From Natronorubrum aibiense (lineage in GTDB: Archaea; Halobacteriota; Halobacteria; Halobacteriales; Natrialbaceae), in the NCBI RefSeq assembly GCF_009392895.1, contig NZ_CP045491.1, forward strand, positions 62,001 to 126,000: a DNA stretch of 64,000 bases. Reading direction: 5' to 3'. Shown here one piece after another: positions 33,492-42,561 of this stretch (within the stretch, counting starts at the first letter, position 1; each line of letters begins with the position of its first letter). A program made the position numbers and the translations under genes. The notes beneath the pieces were generated by a model that was given only the letters and a program-made list of their open reading frames with translations, was not told the origin of the DNA and did not search any database.

Positions 33492-35317
33492 TGGAACTCG
33501 ATATCTTGTCCGTGGCCTACCCGCCGCTTATCATCCTTGCGGCAGCACTGCTCGTACTCGTCCTCCCGCGACTCGCGGGCTTCGCCGTCGGCGCACTCAG
33601 TCTCGCGGCCGTTCTAGCGATATCACTGCTCGCACCGGAGGGCCAGCACTTAGCCGGCACCTTCCTCGGGTTCGAGGTCGTCCCGTACTACGTCGACGAT
33701 TTCTCCCGCATGATCGGACTCGGACTCGGCTTCCTCGGGATCTGTAGCGTTATCTACGCCTACTCGAGCGACGCCAGCGAGACGCTGACGGCCTTTGCAC
33801 TCGCCTACGTCGCCTCCTCGATCGGGGCGGCCTTCGCCGGCGACTGGCTCGTGCTCCTGTTCATGTGGGAGCTGATGGCGGTGACCAGCACGCTCGTGGT
33901 CTGGCACTACGGCGGCGAGGCGGTCCGGGCCGGCTTCCGGTACGCGATCTTCCACGGAACCGGCGGCGTGCTCGTGATGATGGCAGTCGCGGTCCACTAC
34001 GTTCAGACTGGGACGTTCATCTACACCGAAGCCGGCATCGCCGACGGCATTCCGGCGCTGCTCGCCGTGCTCGGGATGGGCGTCAACGTCGCTTTCATCG
34101 GCTTCCACACCTGGCTGCCCGATACTTACCCGCGGCCCCACATCGCGGCGTCGGTGTTCCTCTCGGTCTATACGACGAAGACGAGCGCGTTCGTCCTCTA
34201 CCGGGCGTTCCCGCTCGAGGGAACGCACGATCTCTCGATCTACGTCGCCTACATGGGTGGCCTGATGGCCGTCTACGGGGCGACGTTCGCCCTGCTGCAA
34301 CACGACATGCGGGCGCTGCTGTCGTATCACATCCAGGCCCAACTCGGCTACATCGTCGCCGCAATCGGGATCGGCACACCCCTCGCGACTGCCGGCGCGA
34401 TGAGCCACCTGTTCAACAACATCCTGTTCAAGAGTCTGCTGTTCATGGCCGTCGGGGTCGTGATCTACCGCACCGGGGAAGAAGACCTATACAAACTGGG
34501 CGGTCTCTGGCGAGAGATGCCGCTGACAGCCGTCGGGTTCGGCCTCGGCGCGCTTTCGATCACGGCGATTCCGGGCTTCAACGGCTACGTGAGCAAAGGC
34601 ATGATCTTCGACGCCGCCGATCCGGGCTACTACGGCCAGCCCGAGTACCAGGCGCTGTACTACCTGCTCTGGCTCGGCGCGATCGGGACGCTGCTCTCGT
34701 TCATCAAACTCGGCTACTACGTCTTCTTCCACGGCGAGAGCGATATCGAGGTCGCCGACGCCAAACCCGGACAGACGGTCGCGATGCTCGGCCTCGGCGG
34801 TGCCTGTCTCCTCTTCGGCGTCTGGTGGCAGGGACTGGCCGACCTCGCGCCGACGATCCACGGGAGCGACTTCGCGTTCTCCTACTATGGCGGCGAGAGT
34901 CACCTCCACCCCTACAGCTTGAGCCACCTCGAGACGGCCGGCATCCTGACCGGGGTCGCAGCCGTCACCTTCGTCGTCGTCCGGAAGCCGCTGTCGAAAC
35001 TCGATCTCGGCGATCCGGCGATGGTCGTCTACCCCGCGACCTACTACGTTAGCCGCTGGACGATGCTCGCGGTGACGGAGACGTACGCCGCCGTCGACGC
35101 GGCAGTCGTCGGTGCTGTCAAACGCTGCTACTGGGTCGGGAACAACCCCGTCCTCGCCGTCGACGCCGCCGCCCGACGGCTTCCGATGGTCGATGTCGAG
35201 GACCGCCAGCCAACGGACGGCGGCCGCCCATCGACGATCCATCTCCGAACGAGCATCGGCACGACCGTCCTACTGTTGACGCTCCTCCTGACGATCGTGC
35301 TCTGGTTGCTGCTCTAA
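33491..35317 (+). CDS. Mrp antiporter core subunit 3 (MnhD-like)
   Basis: The protein has 608 residues. It has the same antiporter fold: YYVDDFSRMIGLGLGFLGICSVIYAYSS, FMWELMAVTSTLVVWH, GFHTWLPDTYPRPHIAASVFLSVYTTKTSAFVLYRAF, MRALLSYHIQAQLGYIVAAIG and MSHLFNNILFKSLLFMAVG. The C-terminus keeps a final helix (TVLLLTLLLTIVLWLLL). Three such subunits in one operon, plus the separate DUF4040 gene, is the split-MrpA/D arrangement seen in haloarchaea. The complex should expel Na+ in exchange for protons. Confidence 0.92.
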   Translation: MELDILSVAYPPLIILAAALLVLVLPRLAGFAVGALSLAAVLAISLLAPEGQHLAGTFLGFEVVPYYVDDFSRMIGLGLGFLGICSVIYAYSSDASETLTAFALAYVASSIGAAFAGDWLVLLFMWELMAVTSTLVVWHYGGEAVRAGFRYAIFHGTGGVLVMMAVAVHYVQTGTFIYTEAGIADGIPALLAVLGMGVNVAFIGFHTWLPDTYPRPHIAASVFLSVYTTKTSAFVLYRAFPLEGTHDLSIYVAYMGGLMAVYGATFALLQHDMRALLSYHIQAQLGYIVAAIGIGTPLATAGAMSHLFNNILFKSLLFMAVGVVIYRTGEEDLYKLGGLWREMPLTAVGFGLGALSITAIPGFNGYVSKGMIFDAADPGYYGQPEYQALYYLLWLGAIGTLLSFIKLGYYVFFHGESDIEVADAKPGQTVAMLGLGGACLLFGVWWQGLADLAPTIHGSDFAFSYYGGESHLHPYSLSHLETAGILTGVAAVTFVVVRKPLSKLDLGDPAMVVYPATYYVSRWTMLAVTETYAAVDAAVVGAVKRCYWVGNNPVLAVDAAARRLPMVDVEDRQPTDGGRPSTIHLRTSIGTTVLLLTLLLTIVLWLLL

Positions 35318-35399
35318 GCGCCGACCGTTTTCCGAGTCCACTCCGTTCTCGAGTTCTTCCCGAGCGACGCCAGACGAGACTCCGACATAATAAGCGCTG

Positions 35400-36539
35400 C
35401 TAGCTGTTTTCCGACCGCTCGTCGCGCCCGCTCGAGTCGACGTCGACGACCGGCGGATACACTTCCGGAACGGCGAGCGTGCCCTCGAGCGGCGACGTTC
35501 GCAACGCCGGTTTCGAGGCGGTCGCGTCGCGGCGGTAGCTGTCATCGTGGTCGCCACGGACGCCGCGTGGCGTCAAGTAGTTCCCATCGACGTCGACGTT
35601 AGCCTCTTTGCAGAGTCGCTTGAGGACCGAGCGTGCGCCTTCGGTGGTTATCGCCGGCGGCGAAATCGATCGGTCACGGGCGAGTTGGCTCGCCGTGGTG
35701 TTCGAACACAGCGTTTCGATCTCTTCGTCGTCGTAGCCGCGCTCTGCCAACACGGTCTTGACGCGGCGGGCGATCGAGGGTGCGTGACGGGTTGGAAACA
35801 GCGGCCAGTCGTTACTCGGCGGGTCGAGAACGACCCTGTACCGCCGCAGCGGCGTCCGAGCCGGGCCGGGCAGCGGCACGTCCTCAAGACGCTGGGATTT
35901 GCCGAGGACGCGGATCGTCCCTGTATAGAAGTCGACGTCGTCCCACGTTGCCCCGTTCCGGCGCTCGTCGTCAGGTACGCTGAACAGTTCGGAGCCCCGC
36001 ACGCTCGAGTGAGCGAGCAGCGCAACAATCGCGTACTCTCGCAACCGATTGCACCGCTCGTCGCGGTGATCGGAGTCCATTGATACCTCGAGTGTCCGTT
36101 CTTGAACGTACGTCTGGAGTCGTCGACGCTGTCTCGATGTCCAGTACTCGCTGTCCGGTCGGTCGTCCGGAATCGGGAGCGCGGCTTCGGCCTCGTCGTC
36201 GACAGCCGGGTTCGCCTCGAGAATGCCGCCGCGAACGCACCACGAGAGAAACGCGCGAACGACCGCGTAGTAGGTCCCGGCGGTCGAGGCCGTGTACTCG
36301 CCGCGTTCGACTCGAGCGTGAAGTTCGGTCGCGTAGGCGCGCATGTGTTCGACCTCGAGTGAGAACAACGAACGGCGGTCGTGTTCGGCCTCGAGCCAGT
36401 CGGCCCACCGTCGCAGAATCGATTCGGCGTTGGACGCGTACGTCCCTGCACCCGAGCCGTCGGGGTCGCCGACGGCTTTCCGCTGGAGATACGCGTCGAC
36501 CGCATCGACGACGGCGACGTCCGTCTCTGAATCGGTCAC
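35400..36539 (-). CDS. Tyrosine recombinase/integrase-family protein with degenerate active site
   Basis: The start is taken at GTG 36539 (379 residues); the frame is open further upstream but without family-like sequence. The N-terminal core-binding domain is a four-helix SAM-like unit (YLQRKAVGDPDGSGAGTYASNAESILRRWADWLEAE). The catalytic domain keeps the first Arg (LLAHSSVRGSELF) and a beta-hairpin Lys (IRVLGKSQRLEDVPL). In box II the HxxR motif reads LTPRGVRG and the following His position reads ALRTSP, so both His residues are lost; the only candidate nucleophile is the Tyr in PEVYPP. Activity is doubtful. It runs convergent to the Mrp operon. Confidence 0.8.
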   Translation of the reverse strand: MTDSETDVAVVDAVDAYLQRKAVGDPDGSGAGTYASNAESILRRWADWLEAEHDRRSLFSLEVEHMRAYATELHARVERGEYTASTAGTYYAVVRAFLSWCVRGGILEANPAVDDEAEAALPIPDDRPDSEYWTSRQRRRLQTYVQERTLEVSMDSDHRDERCNRLREYAIVALLAHSSVRGSELFSVPDDERRNGATWDDVDFYTGTIRVLGKSQRLEDVPLPGPARTPLRRYRVVLDPPSNDWPLFPTRHAPSIARRVKTVLAERGYDDEEIETLCSNTTASQLARDRSISPPAITTEGARSVLKRLCKEANVDVDGNYLTPRGVRGDHDDSYRRDATASKPALRTSPLEGTLAVPEVYPPVVDVDSSGRDERSENS

Positions 36540-37027
36540 GGTTCGATCACCCTGCCGTTCGTGCCGGCGTCGACGCCGCTGATCATCTACTCGTACGGTA
36601 CTGGTCCAGCACCCTAAATCTGTGTTTCGGAATTTCGACCCCGGAAAGAAACCGCGTCCGGATTCGCCCCTCAGACCGGACGGGAACTCTCCAATCTCCA
36701 ACAATGTCATACCGATCTAACGGTTCTTCATCGGCTGCTGTCGATGAGCAGTTATTCGGGAGGAAATGGTATGGAGAGTGTCGCACGCGTCGGCACTGAC
36801 GTGAAAGCGGCAATTCAGTGGAGGAAGAAAGATCAGAATACGTAACTAAGAGTTAACACGTTTTGCGTCCATCTAGTGATAGACAGCGGACACGCTCTCG
36901 GACGACACATGACGATCGATACCGCCTCCACAGGAACACGACTGCGGTATCCACACCGTGATAACGCCGACGGACTCCGTCGAGTCGCTAGGACGGCACC
37001 CGAAAACCGTTTCGAGATGATCGACTC
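36540..37027. other. Intergenic region between divergent genes
   Basis: No gene is supported. The plus-strand tract AACTAAGAGTTAACACG near 36845-36861 is the most AT-rich part and could belong to the GAP-family gene promoter. Confidence 0.4.
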
Positions 37028-37645
37028 GTGAAGTTTCTCGAGGTGTTGCCGCTGGTGTTCGTGATGATCGCGGGGCCACAGATTCTGAGTGCCATCTTCC
37101 TCGCGACGAGCGAAAACTGGCGACGAAACTCCGCCGCGTTCGTCGGGGGGGCGGCCATCTCGATCACCCTCGTCGTCACGATCGCGTTTAGTTTCGGCAT
37201 CGGTGCGGTCGGTCAGGGTGCGTCACACACGACGCTCAGCGCGATCGTCGTCGTCGCGCTCTCGTTTGCGATGATACATACCTACCGAACGAGAGCCGAA
37301 TCGGAGCCGCCGCGGTGGATGGGGACACTCGAGAGCGCAACGCCGCGATTTTCGTTCCGACTCGGCTTTCTGCTCATGGGATTTTTTCCGACAGACATCC
37401 TCACGTCGACTGCTGTCGGCTCCTATCTGGCGGCTCGCGGTGCCTCGCTGACGGAGGCGATCCCGTTTATTGGACTGACGCTCCTGATTTTGGCGCTCCC
37501 GTCGTTGATTTTAGCTGCGTTCGGTGAACGGGCGGAAATCGCGCTTCCGAAAGCCCGCGAGTGGATGAACGCGAACGCATGGCTCGTCAACGAAATCGTC
37601 CTCCTCTTGTTTATCGGAATGGCACTCAACAACCTCCTTGGCTAA
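37028..37645 (+). CDS. GAP-family (Sap/LysE-like) membrane protein
   Basis: The protein has 205 residues from a GTG start. Six hydrophobic helices, with VFVMIAGPQILSAIFLATSENWRRNSAAFVGGAAISI at the N-terminus and RLGFLLMGFFPTDILTSTAVGSYLA in the middle, match the GAP family (Sap, sulfolipid-addressing protein, in the LysE superfamily). These are putative small-solute or lipid exporters. The substrate is unknown. It stands alone. Confidence 0.8.
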   Translation: MKFLEVLPLVFVMIAGPQILSAIFLATSENWRRNSAAFVGGAAISITLVVTIAFSFGIGAVGQGASHTTLSAIVVVALSFAMIHTYRTRAESEPPRWMGTLESATPRFSFRLGFLLMGFFPTDILTSTAVGSYLAARGASLTEAIPFIGLTLLILALPSLILAAFGERAEIALPKAREWMNANAWLVNEIVLLLFIGMALNNLLG

Positions 37646-37786
37646 GACTCGACCGGCGACGACCGCAGTTAGGTCCCAGTCCTCGAGTGACGGACGTATC
37701 CTCAGCCATCCAGTCTGAACGATTGTACTCTCCGAGAATCCTGAGAAGAGCGTTATCATGTCTGGCAGCGTAGTAGACGATTGGTC

Positions 37787-38191
37787 ATGAAACTACATTG
37801 GATAGCAATCGTAACCGGATTCGTCGTCGCGTTCGTCCTCGCCGTCATCAGCGGACTCCTGATCGCGGGAACGGACGCCGCGACGCTTGTAGCATCGTGG
37901 GCGATGATCGGTATCGTCGGTGGCCTCGTCGCCGGCCACATGGCCGGCGGTACGGTGGGCACCGGGGCCGTCCACGGTGGCATCGCGACCGTTCTCGGAT
38001 CGCTCATCACGTTGGCAGTCGTGACGTTTACCACACTGCTCTTCGCGGGCGTCGTCGCGACGTTTGGCGTGCTCGCCGTCGGCCTGCTGCTGCTCGCGTT
38101 CTACGCGATTCCCGGTGCGCTCGGTGGCGCGATCGGCTCGTGGGCGAAGGGCCGTCGGGCTGCCCGGAAGACAACCGGGGCCCGCGCCTAA
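37787..38191 (+). CDS. DUF5518 membrane protein
   Basis: Translation from ATG 37787 gives 134 residues (a TTG two codons earlier is less likely). It has four helices rich in Gly/Ala: WIAIVTGFVVAFVLAVISGLL, MIGIVGGLVAGHMAGGTVGTGAVHGGI and FAGVVATFGVLAVGLLLLAFYAIPGALGGAIGSWAKGRR. The Gly-rich GGLVAGHMAGG motif is typical of DUF5518. The function is unknown. Confidence 0.85.
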   Translation: MKLHWIAIVTGFVVAFVLAVISGLLIAGTDAATLVASWAMIGIVGGLVAGHMAGGTVGTGAVHGGIATVLGSLITLAVVTFTTLLFAGVVATFGVLAVGLLLLAFYAIPGALGGAIGSWAKGRRAARKTTGARA

Positions 38192-38446
38192 AATATTGCC
38201 CGGCGTTTCTCGTCCGCGCCAGAGGTTTGTATAGCAGTATAAAATTTACAGATGTCGTGATTTTCGAACGTGCAAGACAGCACCCTCGAGCGAACGGGAT
38301 TCGGCAATCCAGCGACGCACAGATGGTACTTTGAATTAGTCCAGTAATTACAAGTACATGGTTTGACCGTGACGCCGTCGGGTCATCGACGCCACTGCAG
38401 TCGAGCGATTTCGGGCTGACCGAGAAAACCCACGGGAGCGGGGCGC

Positions 38447-38611
38447 TCAGGACGGGTGCTGGTGGCTAACCTTTTCGCCGATCTGTCCGGGGACCGGCGT
38501 CCCACACTGCTTGCACTTCCAGCGTCGCGTCGTGAGACCGGACTCTTTCTCGAGGTCCTGTTTGAACTCCACCAGCGCACCGCAGGTGCATCGATAAGTC
38601 GTCCGGGCCAT
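38447..38611 (-). CDS. Small zinc-ribbon protein
   Basis: The start at ATG 38611 gives 54 residues; the longer frame upstream is not family-like. Two metal half-sites are visible, RCTCGALV and WKCKQCGTPVPG, as in rubredoxin-like or Zn-ribbon peptides. The sequence MARTTYRCTCGALVEF is similar in style to other small haloarchaeal zinc-ribbon proteins. It is divergent from the hydrolase at 38706. The function is unknown. Confidence 0.65.
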   Translation of the reverse strand: MARTTYRCTCGALVEFKQDLEKESGLTTRRWKCKQCGTPVPGQIGEKVSHQHPS

Positions 38612-38705
38612 ATACGACAGACGGGCGAGCTGGTGGTAAATGGTGTGCCAGCGACGGCTACCTCGGGCACAACGACTACAACCGTGTGATCCGTGGGTGG
38701 AGCCA

Positions 38706-39413
38706 ATGACTGCGACGCCGCATCGAATTCCGGTCGCCAACGGTGAGTCCGTCGCTGCGGTTCACCACGAGGCACCCGGCGACGACTGGCTCGTGTTCTG
38801 TCATGGCTTTCTGAGCGACAAACAGGGGAGCTACGAGCACCGCTGTCAGCGAGCCGTCGAGCAAGGGTACAACGCCGTACGGTTCGATTTTCGCGGCTGT
38901 GGCGACGCTGACGGGCGGTTCGTCGACCAGACACTCAGCGCCAAACTCGAGGATATCTACGCCATCGTCGACTATTTCGACCCTGACTCGTACGCGGTTT
39001 TCGGCTCGAGTTTCGGCGGGAAAGTCGCGTTCCACGCGACGGCACAGGATCCGCGGGTCGACGCCGTCGTGACGCGAGCGCCCGTCACGTACAACCGTGC
39101 GTTCGAGGGGTATCGAACGACCGTCGAACGCGACGGCGAGTGTCAGTTCGAAACCGGCGATCGAATCGATCATCGGTTTTTCGACGATCTCGAGACACAC
39201 CCGTTCGCCGACGTCGAAGCGTCACTCGACGTGCCGGTTGCGATCTTTCACGGGCGAGAAGACGAGTCCGTCGACGTCACCGACAGCCTCGAGGCAACTG
39301 CTCGACTCGAGACGGACGTCCTGCTCGAGACGTTCGCGACCGAAGGCCATCGGTTTTCGAGGGTGGCCGAAGCTCGACTTCTCGAACGGCTGTTTCACTG
39401 GCTCGAACAGTGA
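38706..39413 (+). CDS. Alpha/beta hydrolase
   Basis: The start ATG 38706 gives 235 residues. The serine-hydrolase triad is visible: GSSFGG carries the nucleophile Ser (near residue 102), GREDESVD the acid, and EGHRFSR the His near the C-terminus. DWLVFCHGFLSDKQGSYE supplies the oxyanion-hole loop (HGF). It resembles uncharacterised dienelactone/acyl-esterase-type hydrolases. The substrate is unknown. Confidence 0.9.
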   Translation: MTATPHRIPVANGESVAAVHHEAPGDDWLVFCHGFLSDKQGSYEHRCQRAVEQGYNAVRFDFRGCGDADGRFVDQTLSAKLEDIYAIVDYFDPDSYAVFGSSFGGKVAFHATAQDPRVDAVVTRAPVTYNRAFEGYRTTVERDGECQFETGDRIDHRFFDDLETHPFADVEASLDVPVAIFHGREDESVDVTDSLEATARLETDVLLETFATEGHRFSRVAEARLLERLFHWLEQ

Positions 39414-39642
39414 CGATCGTCTACTCAGTGTGTTGTGTCTGTGCGTGGACTCGAAGGCACTGCTATCCAATAAATCATATTTCGATATATAATATACAGA
39501 CCAGTGCCGAACGTGAACCAGTCGCGATGCGTGGCCATCCGGAGCCGACCGATACAGCCGCGATCAGAAAGCCAAAACCGGATTTTCTCGTTCAGAAAAA
39601 CCGGACCGTTTTTCATAGCGATGCCGGAACGATGAGACAGCA

Positions 39643-39990
39643 GTGAGTGAGGAGACTGATCTATCGACTGTACTCGCCATACTCGACGACGAGTATGCGC
39701 GCGAAATCCTCACCAATACGAGTATCGAACCAATGTCAGCCAGTACCCTGAGCGAGCGGTGTGATGCGTCCCTGCCAACGATCTATCGGCGACTCGAGCG
39801 CCTCGAGGAATGTCATCTCGTCACCGAAGAAACGGAGCTCGCACCCGACGGTAATCATTTCAGCGTCTACAGCGCGAACCTCGATCGGCTCGAACTCTCC
39901 CTCGAAGACGGCTCGTTCGCCCTCGAGCTAACGTATCGGGACGAGGACGTCGCCGACAAGTTCACCCGGCTGTGGGAGGGGATGCGATGA
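39643..39990 (+). CDS. Winged-helix transcriptional regulator paired with a DUF7521 protein
   Basis: The protein has 115 residues from a GTG start. The helix-turn-helix is LAILDDEYAREILTNTSIEPMSASTLSERCDASLPTIYRRLERLEEC, similar to the regulator at 3610. Residues 75-115 form a beta-wing and dimer tail. Its stop overlaps the start of the DUF7521 gene (ATGA), a recurrent pair in haloarchaea. It probably controls its own operon or a membrane-stress response; the target is unknown. Confidence 0.86.
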   Translation: MSEETDLSTVLAILDDEYAREILTNTSIEPMSASTLSERCDASLPTIYRRLERLEECHLVTEETELAPDGNHFSVYSANLDRLELSLEDGSFALELTYRDEDVADKFTRLWEGMR

Positions 39991-40298
39991 GCCAGCACGT
40001 CGTCCGGATCGACGAAGCGCCACTGTTCGAACTGTTGACCGTCGCAAGCCTCTTTCTGGTGGCCCTGTTCGGAACCGTCATCGCCTACCAGGCCTACCGC
40101 GGCTATCGACGGAACGACGCTCGATCGATGCTGTATCTAGCTGTCGGCTTGCTTCTGTTGACACTCTGTCCGTTCTTGATCAACGTGACGGTCACGACGG
40201 TGTTCAGCCCGAGACAGCTCGTGACGGCGTTTCTCGAGAACGTGAGCCGCCTCGTCGGGTTGGTAGCGATCATGTACTCACTGTACGGCCACCACTAA
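39987..40298 (+). CDS. DUF7521 family membrane protein
   Basis: The protein has 103 residues from ATG 39987, overlapping the upstream regulator gene. Three helices are visible: LFELLTVASLFLVALFGTVIAYQAYRGYRRND, MLYLAVGLLLLTLCPFLINVTVTTVF and LENVSRLVGLVAIMYSLY. The family is specific to haloarchaea and is nearly always next to an HTH gene like the one here. It may sense membrane state for its partner regulator; that is inference. Confidence 0.83.
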   Translation: MSQHVVRIDEAPLFELLTVASLFLVALFGTVIAYQAYRGYRRNDARSMLYLAVGLLLLTLCPFLINVTVTTVFSPRQLVTAFLENVSRLVGLVAIMYSLYGHH

Positions 40299-40730
40299 CA
40301 CAGTCTGCTGAATCAGGGTCTGGATCGAACGAAGCCGTCAACGTGTCGTGTCTCTGGGCCGGTTCTCGAGTTCGAGTGCCAAAGACGAAATCAGTACACG
40401 GGTCCGTGGGCCGAAGCGAGCGTGCAGGGACCAACTGCGGGCCCGGGAGCCGAGTGGAACGGCCGCAGGTGGGAATGCGGCCGCCCGTGGGCAGAAGGGC
40501 GAGATAACCGATGGGGACTCAGATTCGGGTGGCCACGCCGTGCGGGGTTGGCTGCGCGTCCCCAGACGCTGCTTTCGGCTGTCACCTAATAGTGCTGGGA
40601 GCGCATTTTCTGGCTCGGAAAATCCAGCCCGAAAGCCAGACTGACTCGCCGGGTCGTAAGCGCACTCGAAGCAATCAGCCGCCGATCGCAGCACCCACAG
40701 CTTCTTTGAAGCACCGTTCGAGGAGTCGGT
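40299..40730. ncRNA. GC-rich structured intergenic region, possible non-coding RNA
   Basis: No credible protein frame fills this 432-bp gap. Perfect inverted repeats are present: CGGCCGCA at 40460-40467 with TGCGGCCG at 40476-40483 (8-nt loop), and TCTGGCT at 40609-40615 with AGCCAGA at 40634-40640. Other short GC-rich pairs lie near 40424-40440. I looked for RNase P and SRP RNA signatures and did not find them. The RNA call is only a hypothesis. Confidence 0.3.
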
Positions 40731-41120
40731 ATGCACTATCTCGTCGGTACTGCGTCCGTCCACACGACGGCAGCGATCTGTGACTACCTCGAGACGCGAG
40801 CGACGGCTGCAGACACGGTGACGGTCGTCGCCGTCGTCCCCCCGTCAGATGCGACGGCACACCGAGACGCCACGGAGGCGTTGAACGTCGCTCGCGTCAG
40901 GCTTGGAACAGTCGACACGGTGCGGACGGAGTGTTACGAAGACGACGGCGAACCCGCCGAGAGGCTGCTCGAGGCGGCGACGACCGTCGATGCCGACGAA
41001 CTCGTCATCGCGGCTGTCGACGGCCTGCCCGATGGGTCACCGACGGTTGGCTCGAGTGCACAGGCGGTACTCGAGGAAGCGACGCTGCCAGTGGTCGTCG
41101 TTCCAAGCCCGACACTGTGA
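40731..41120 (+). CDS. Universal-stress-protein-like protein
   Basis: The protein has 129 residues with a UspA-like alternation of strands and helices: MHYLVGTASVHTTAAICDYL, TVTVVAVVPPSDAT, EDDGEPAERLLEAATTVDADELVIAAVD and GSSAQAVLEEATLPVVVVPSP. The canonical ATP-binding GxxGx9G motif is only partly kept (GLPDGSPTVGSSA), so nucleotide binding is uncertain. It is convergent with the Usp gene at 41157. Confidence 0.82.
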   Translation: MHYLVGTASVHTTAAICDYLETRATAADTVTVVAVVPPSDATAHRDATEALNVARVRLGTVDTVRTECYEDDGEPAERLLEAATTVDADELVIAAVDGLPDGSPTVGSSAQAVLEEATLPVVVVPSPTL

Positions 41121-41156
41121 TCAGCCACGTGATAGCATCGGCGAACGACAGATCGA

Positions 41157-41558
41157 CTATTCGACGACGAGAACGGACGTCGGAGCCGCTCTCGAGACCT
41201 GTTCGGAGACGCTCTTCCGGAAGAACCGCTCGATACCGCGGTTGCGCCCCATCACGATCAGATCGACGTCGTGCTCGGCGGCGTAGTCGAGGATCGCCTG
41301 ATGGCGAAGCCCGTGGGTAACCGTCGTTCGAACGTCGTCGATCCCGGCGTCCGCCGCCTGCGTTGCGACGTGGTCGACGGCTCGCTCCCCGATCGGCTCG
41401 AGGTCCTCGAAATCCATTCCGGGAGCGATTTCGGCGGAGTTGATGACGTACAATGCGTGGACGGACGCATCGTGAACGCGTGCGAGTTCGATCGCCTCCT
41501 CGATCGCTCGCTCGGTGTTGGGTCGACCGTCGGTCGGGACCAGAATCGTGTCGTACAT
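41157..41558 (-). CDS. Universal stress protein
   Basis: The start at ATG 41558 gives 133 residues, a normal single-domain length; the upstream open frame is not family-like. MYDTILVPTDGRPNTERAIEEAIELAR, ASVHALYVINSAEIAP, HDVDLIVMGRNRGIERFFRKSVSEQVSRAAPTSVLVV show the Usp fold. The nucleotide-binding G-2x-G-9x-G loop appears as GRNRGIERFFRKSVSE, with the final Gly replaced by Val or Lys, so the usual pattern is modified. It is a cytoplasmic stress-related protein of unspecified target. Confidence 0.9.
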   Translation of the reverse strand: MYDTILVPTDGRPNTERAIEEAIELARVHDASVHALYVINSAEIAPGMDFEDLEPIGERAVDHVATQAADAGIDDVRTTVTHGLRHQAILDYAAEHDVDLIVMGRNRGIERFFRKSVSEQVSRAAPTSVLVVE

Positions 41559-41745
41559 CGAGTCGTGCTTTGACGACGACCGAGAAAAACGTCCCGTCCA
41601 CGTCACTGGCAGTTCAGCGCATCGAGACGCCGTCGGTCGATACGAGACGGTCCTCCGAGCAACCGCTCGAACTCGAACGCTGGAGACAGTCTGTGGAACG
41701 AACAAACCGTCACTTAATATCAGTTCAGCACAAAGAGACAGTCGG

Positions 41746-42561
41746 ATGAGTGGGGACCAGGATCGATTCAACGGTGACGCAAGGATTTTGCACCAAAAGG
41801 CGGTTCGAACACCGCTTCCCGATCTTGAGGCCGAGCGAGTGTTTCACGAAAACATGATGACCGTTGCTGAGGGTCGAGAGCGGAAGGCAGAGCTCCTCGC
41901 TGACCCGGACGTGCCGCTGTTGCAAGCCTACGAGATGGAGTTCGAACGCGTCGCCGAGAGTTTTAAACGCCGCCTTCGTCGTATCGCTGGCGAGAATTAC
42001 GAAGACGTTGCGATGGCGTACTTCCGAGGCAAACGAGACGATCGCATCGGAGAGTTGAGTTCGTACTATTTCGAGGCGCTTTGGCGGATCCAACAGCGGA
42101 CGACCGTTACGGACATGATCTTCTTCCCGCTTATTTTGCGCTATCCCGATAGCTTCACGATGAACGTTCGGTTCGCCACTGGTTACACCACACCGGAATC
42201 AGTCCGCTACGAGTCGCCGGAGCATCTCGTCGAGGAGTTCGCGGACGAACACAAACAAACGTACTACGAAGAAAGCAGCTACTCACAACAGGAAGCAGCG
42301 GCGTATCTCAAAGAGACGGCACAGATTATCCGCGAGGAGTTCCCCGACCCCGATACCACCCCGTTCGACGAGCGCAAATACGGCGGCATCGTCTCGGCCG
42401 GCGGACGGAGAGGAACGACGTTCTCGTCGCTGCTCGAGCGCGTCGAACCGGACCGGGAACGATTCGACACGCCGGTCACCGAGCCGACGTTAGTCGACGC
42501 AGGTGAGGAGGCGAGACGAACGGAGCGGGAACTGCTCTGTGGCGGCGAAGTCGTCCTTTGA
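41746..42561 (+). CDS. Hypothetical protein
   Basis: The frame from ATG 41746 encodes 271 residues and is clearly coding by codon use. I recognise no domain. It is soluble and charged, predicted mainly helical in the first half (ERVAESFKRRLRRIAGENYEDVAMAYFRGKRDDRIGELSSYYFEALWRIQQR). The central part has a short aromatic segment (IFFPLILRYPDSFTMNVRFATGY). The remainder has acidic helices and a disordered C-terminus. It has no operon partner. Confidence 0.75.
   Translation: MSGDQDRFNGDARILHQKAVRTPLPDLEAERVFHENMMTVAEGRERKAELLADPDVPLLQAYEMEFERVAESFKRRLRRIAGENYEDVAMAYFRGKRDDRIGELSSYYFEALWRIQQRTTVTDMIFFPLILRYPDSFTMNVRFATGYTTPESVRYESPEHLVEEFADEHKQTYYEESSYSQQEAAAYLKETAQIIREEFPDPDTTPFDERKYGGIVSAGGRRGTTFSSLLERVEPDRERFDTPVTEPTLVDAGEEARRTERELLCGGEVVL

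Noticed and set aside
40299-40730. RNase P RNA or SRP RNA
   Set aside because: The conserved core motifs of these RNAs were searched for by eye on both strands and not found; kept only as an unspecified RNA candidate.
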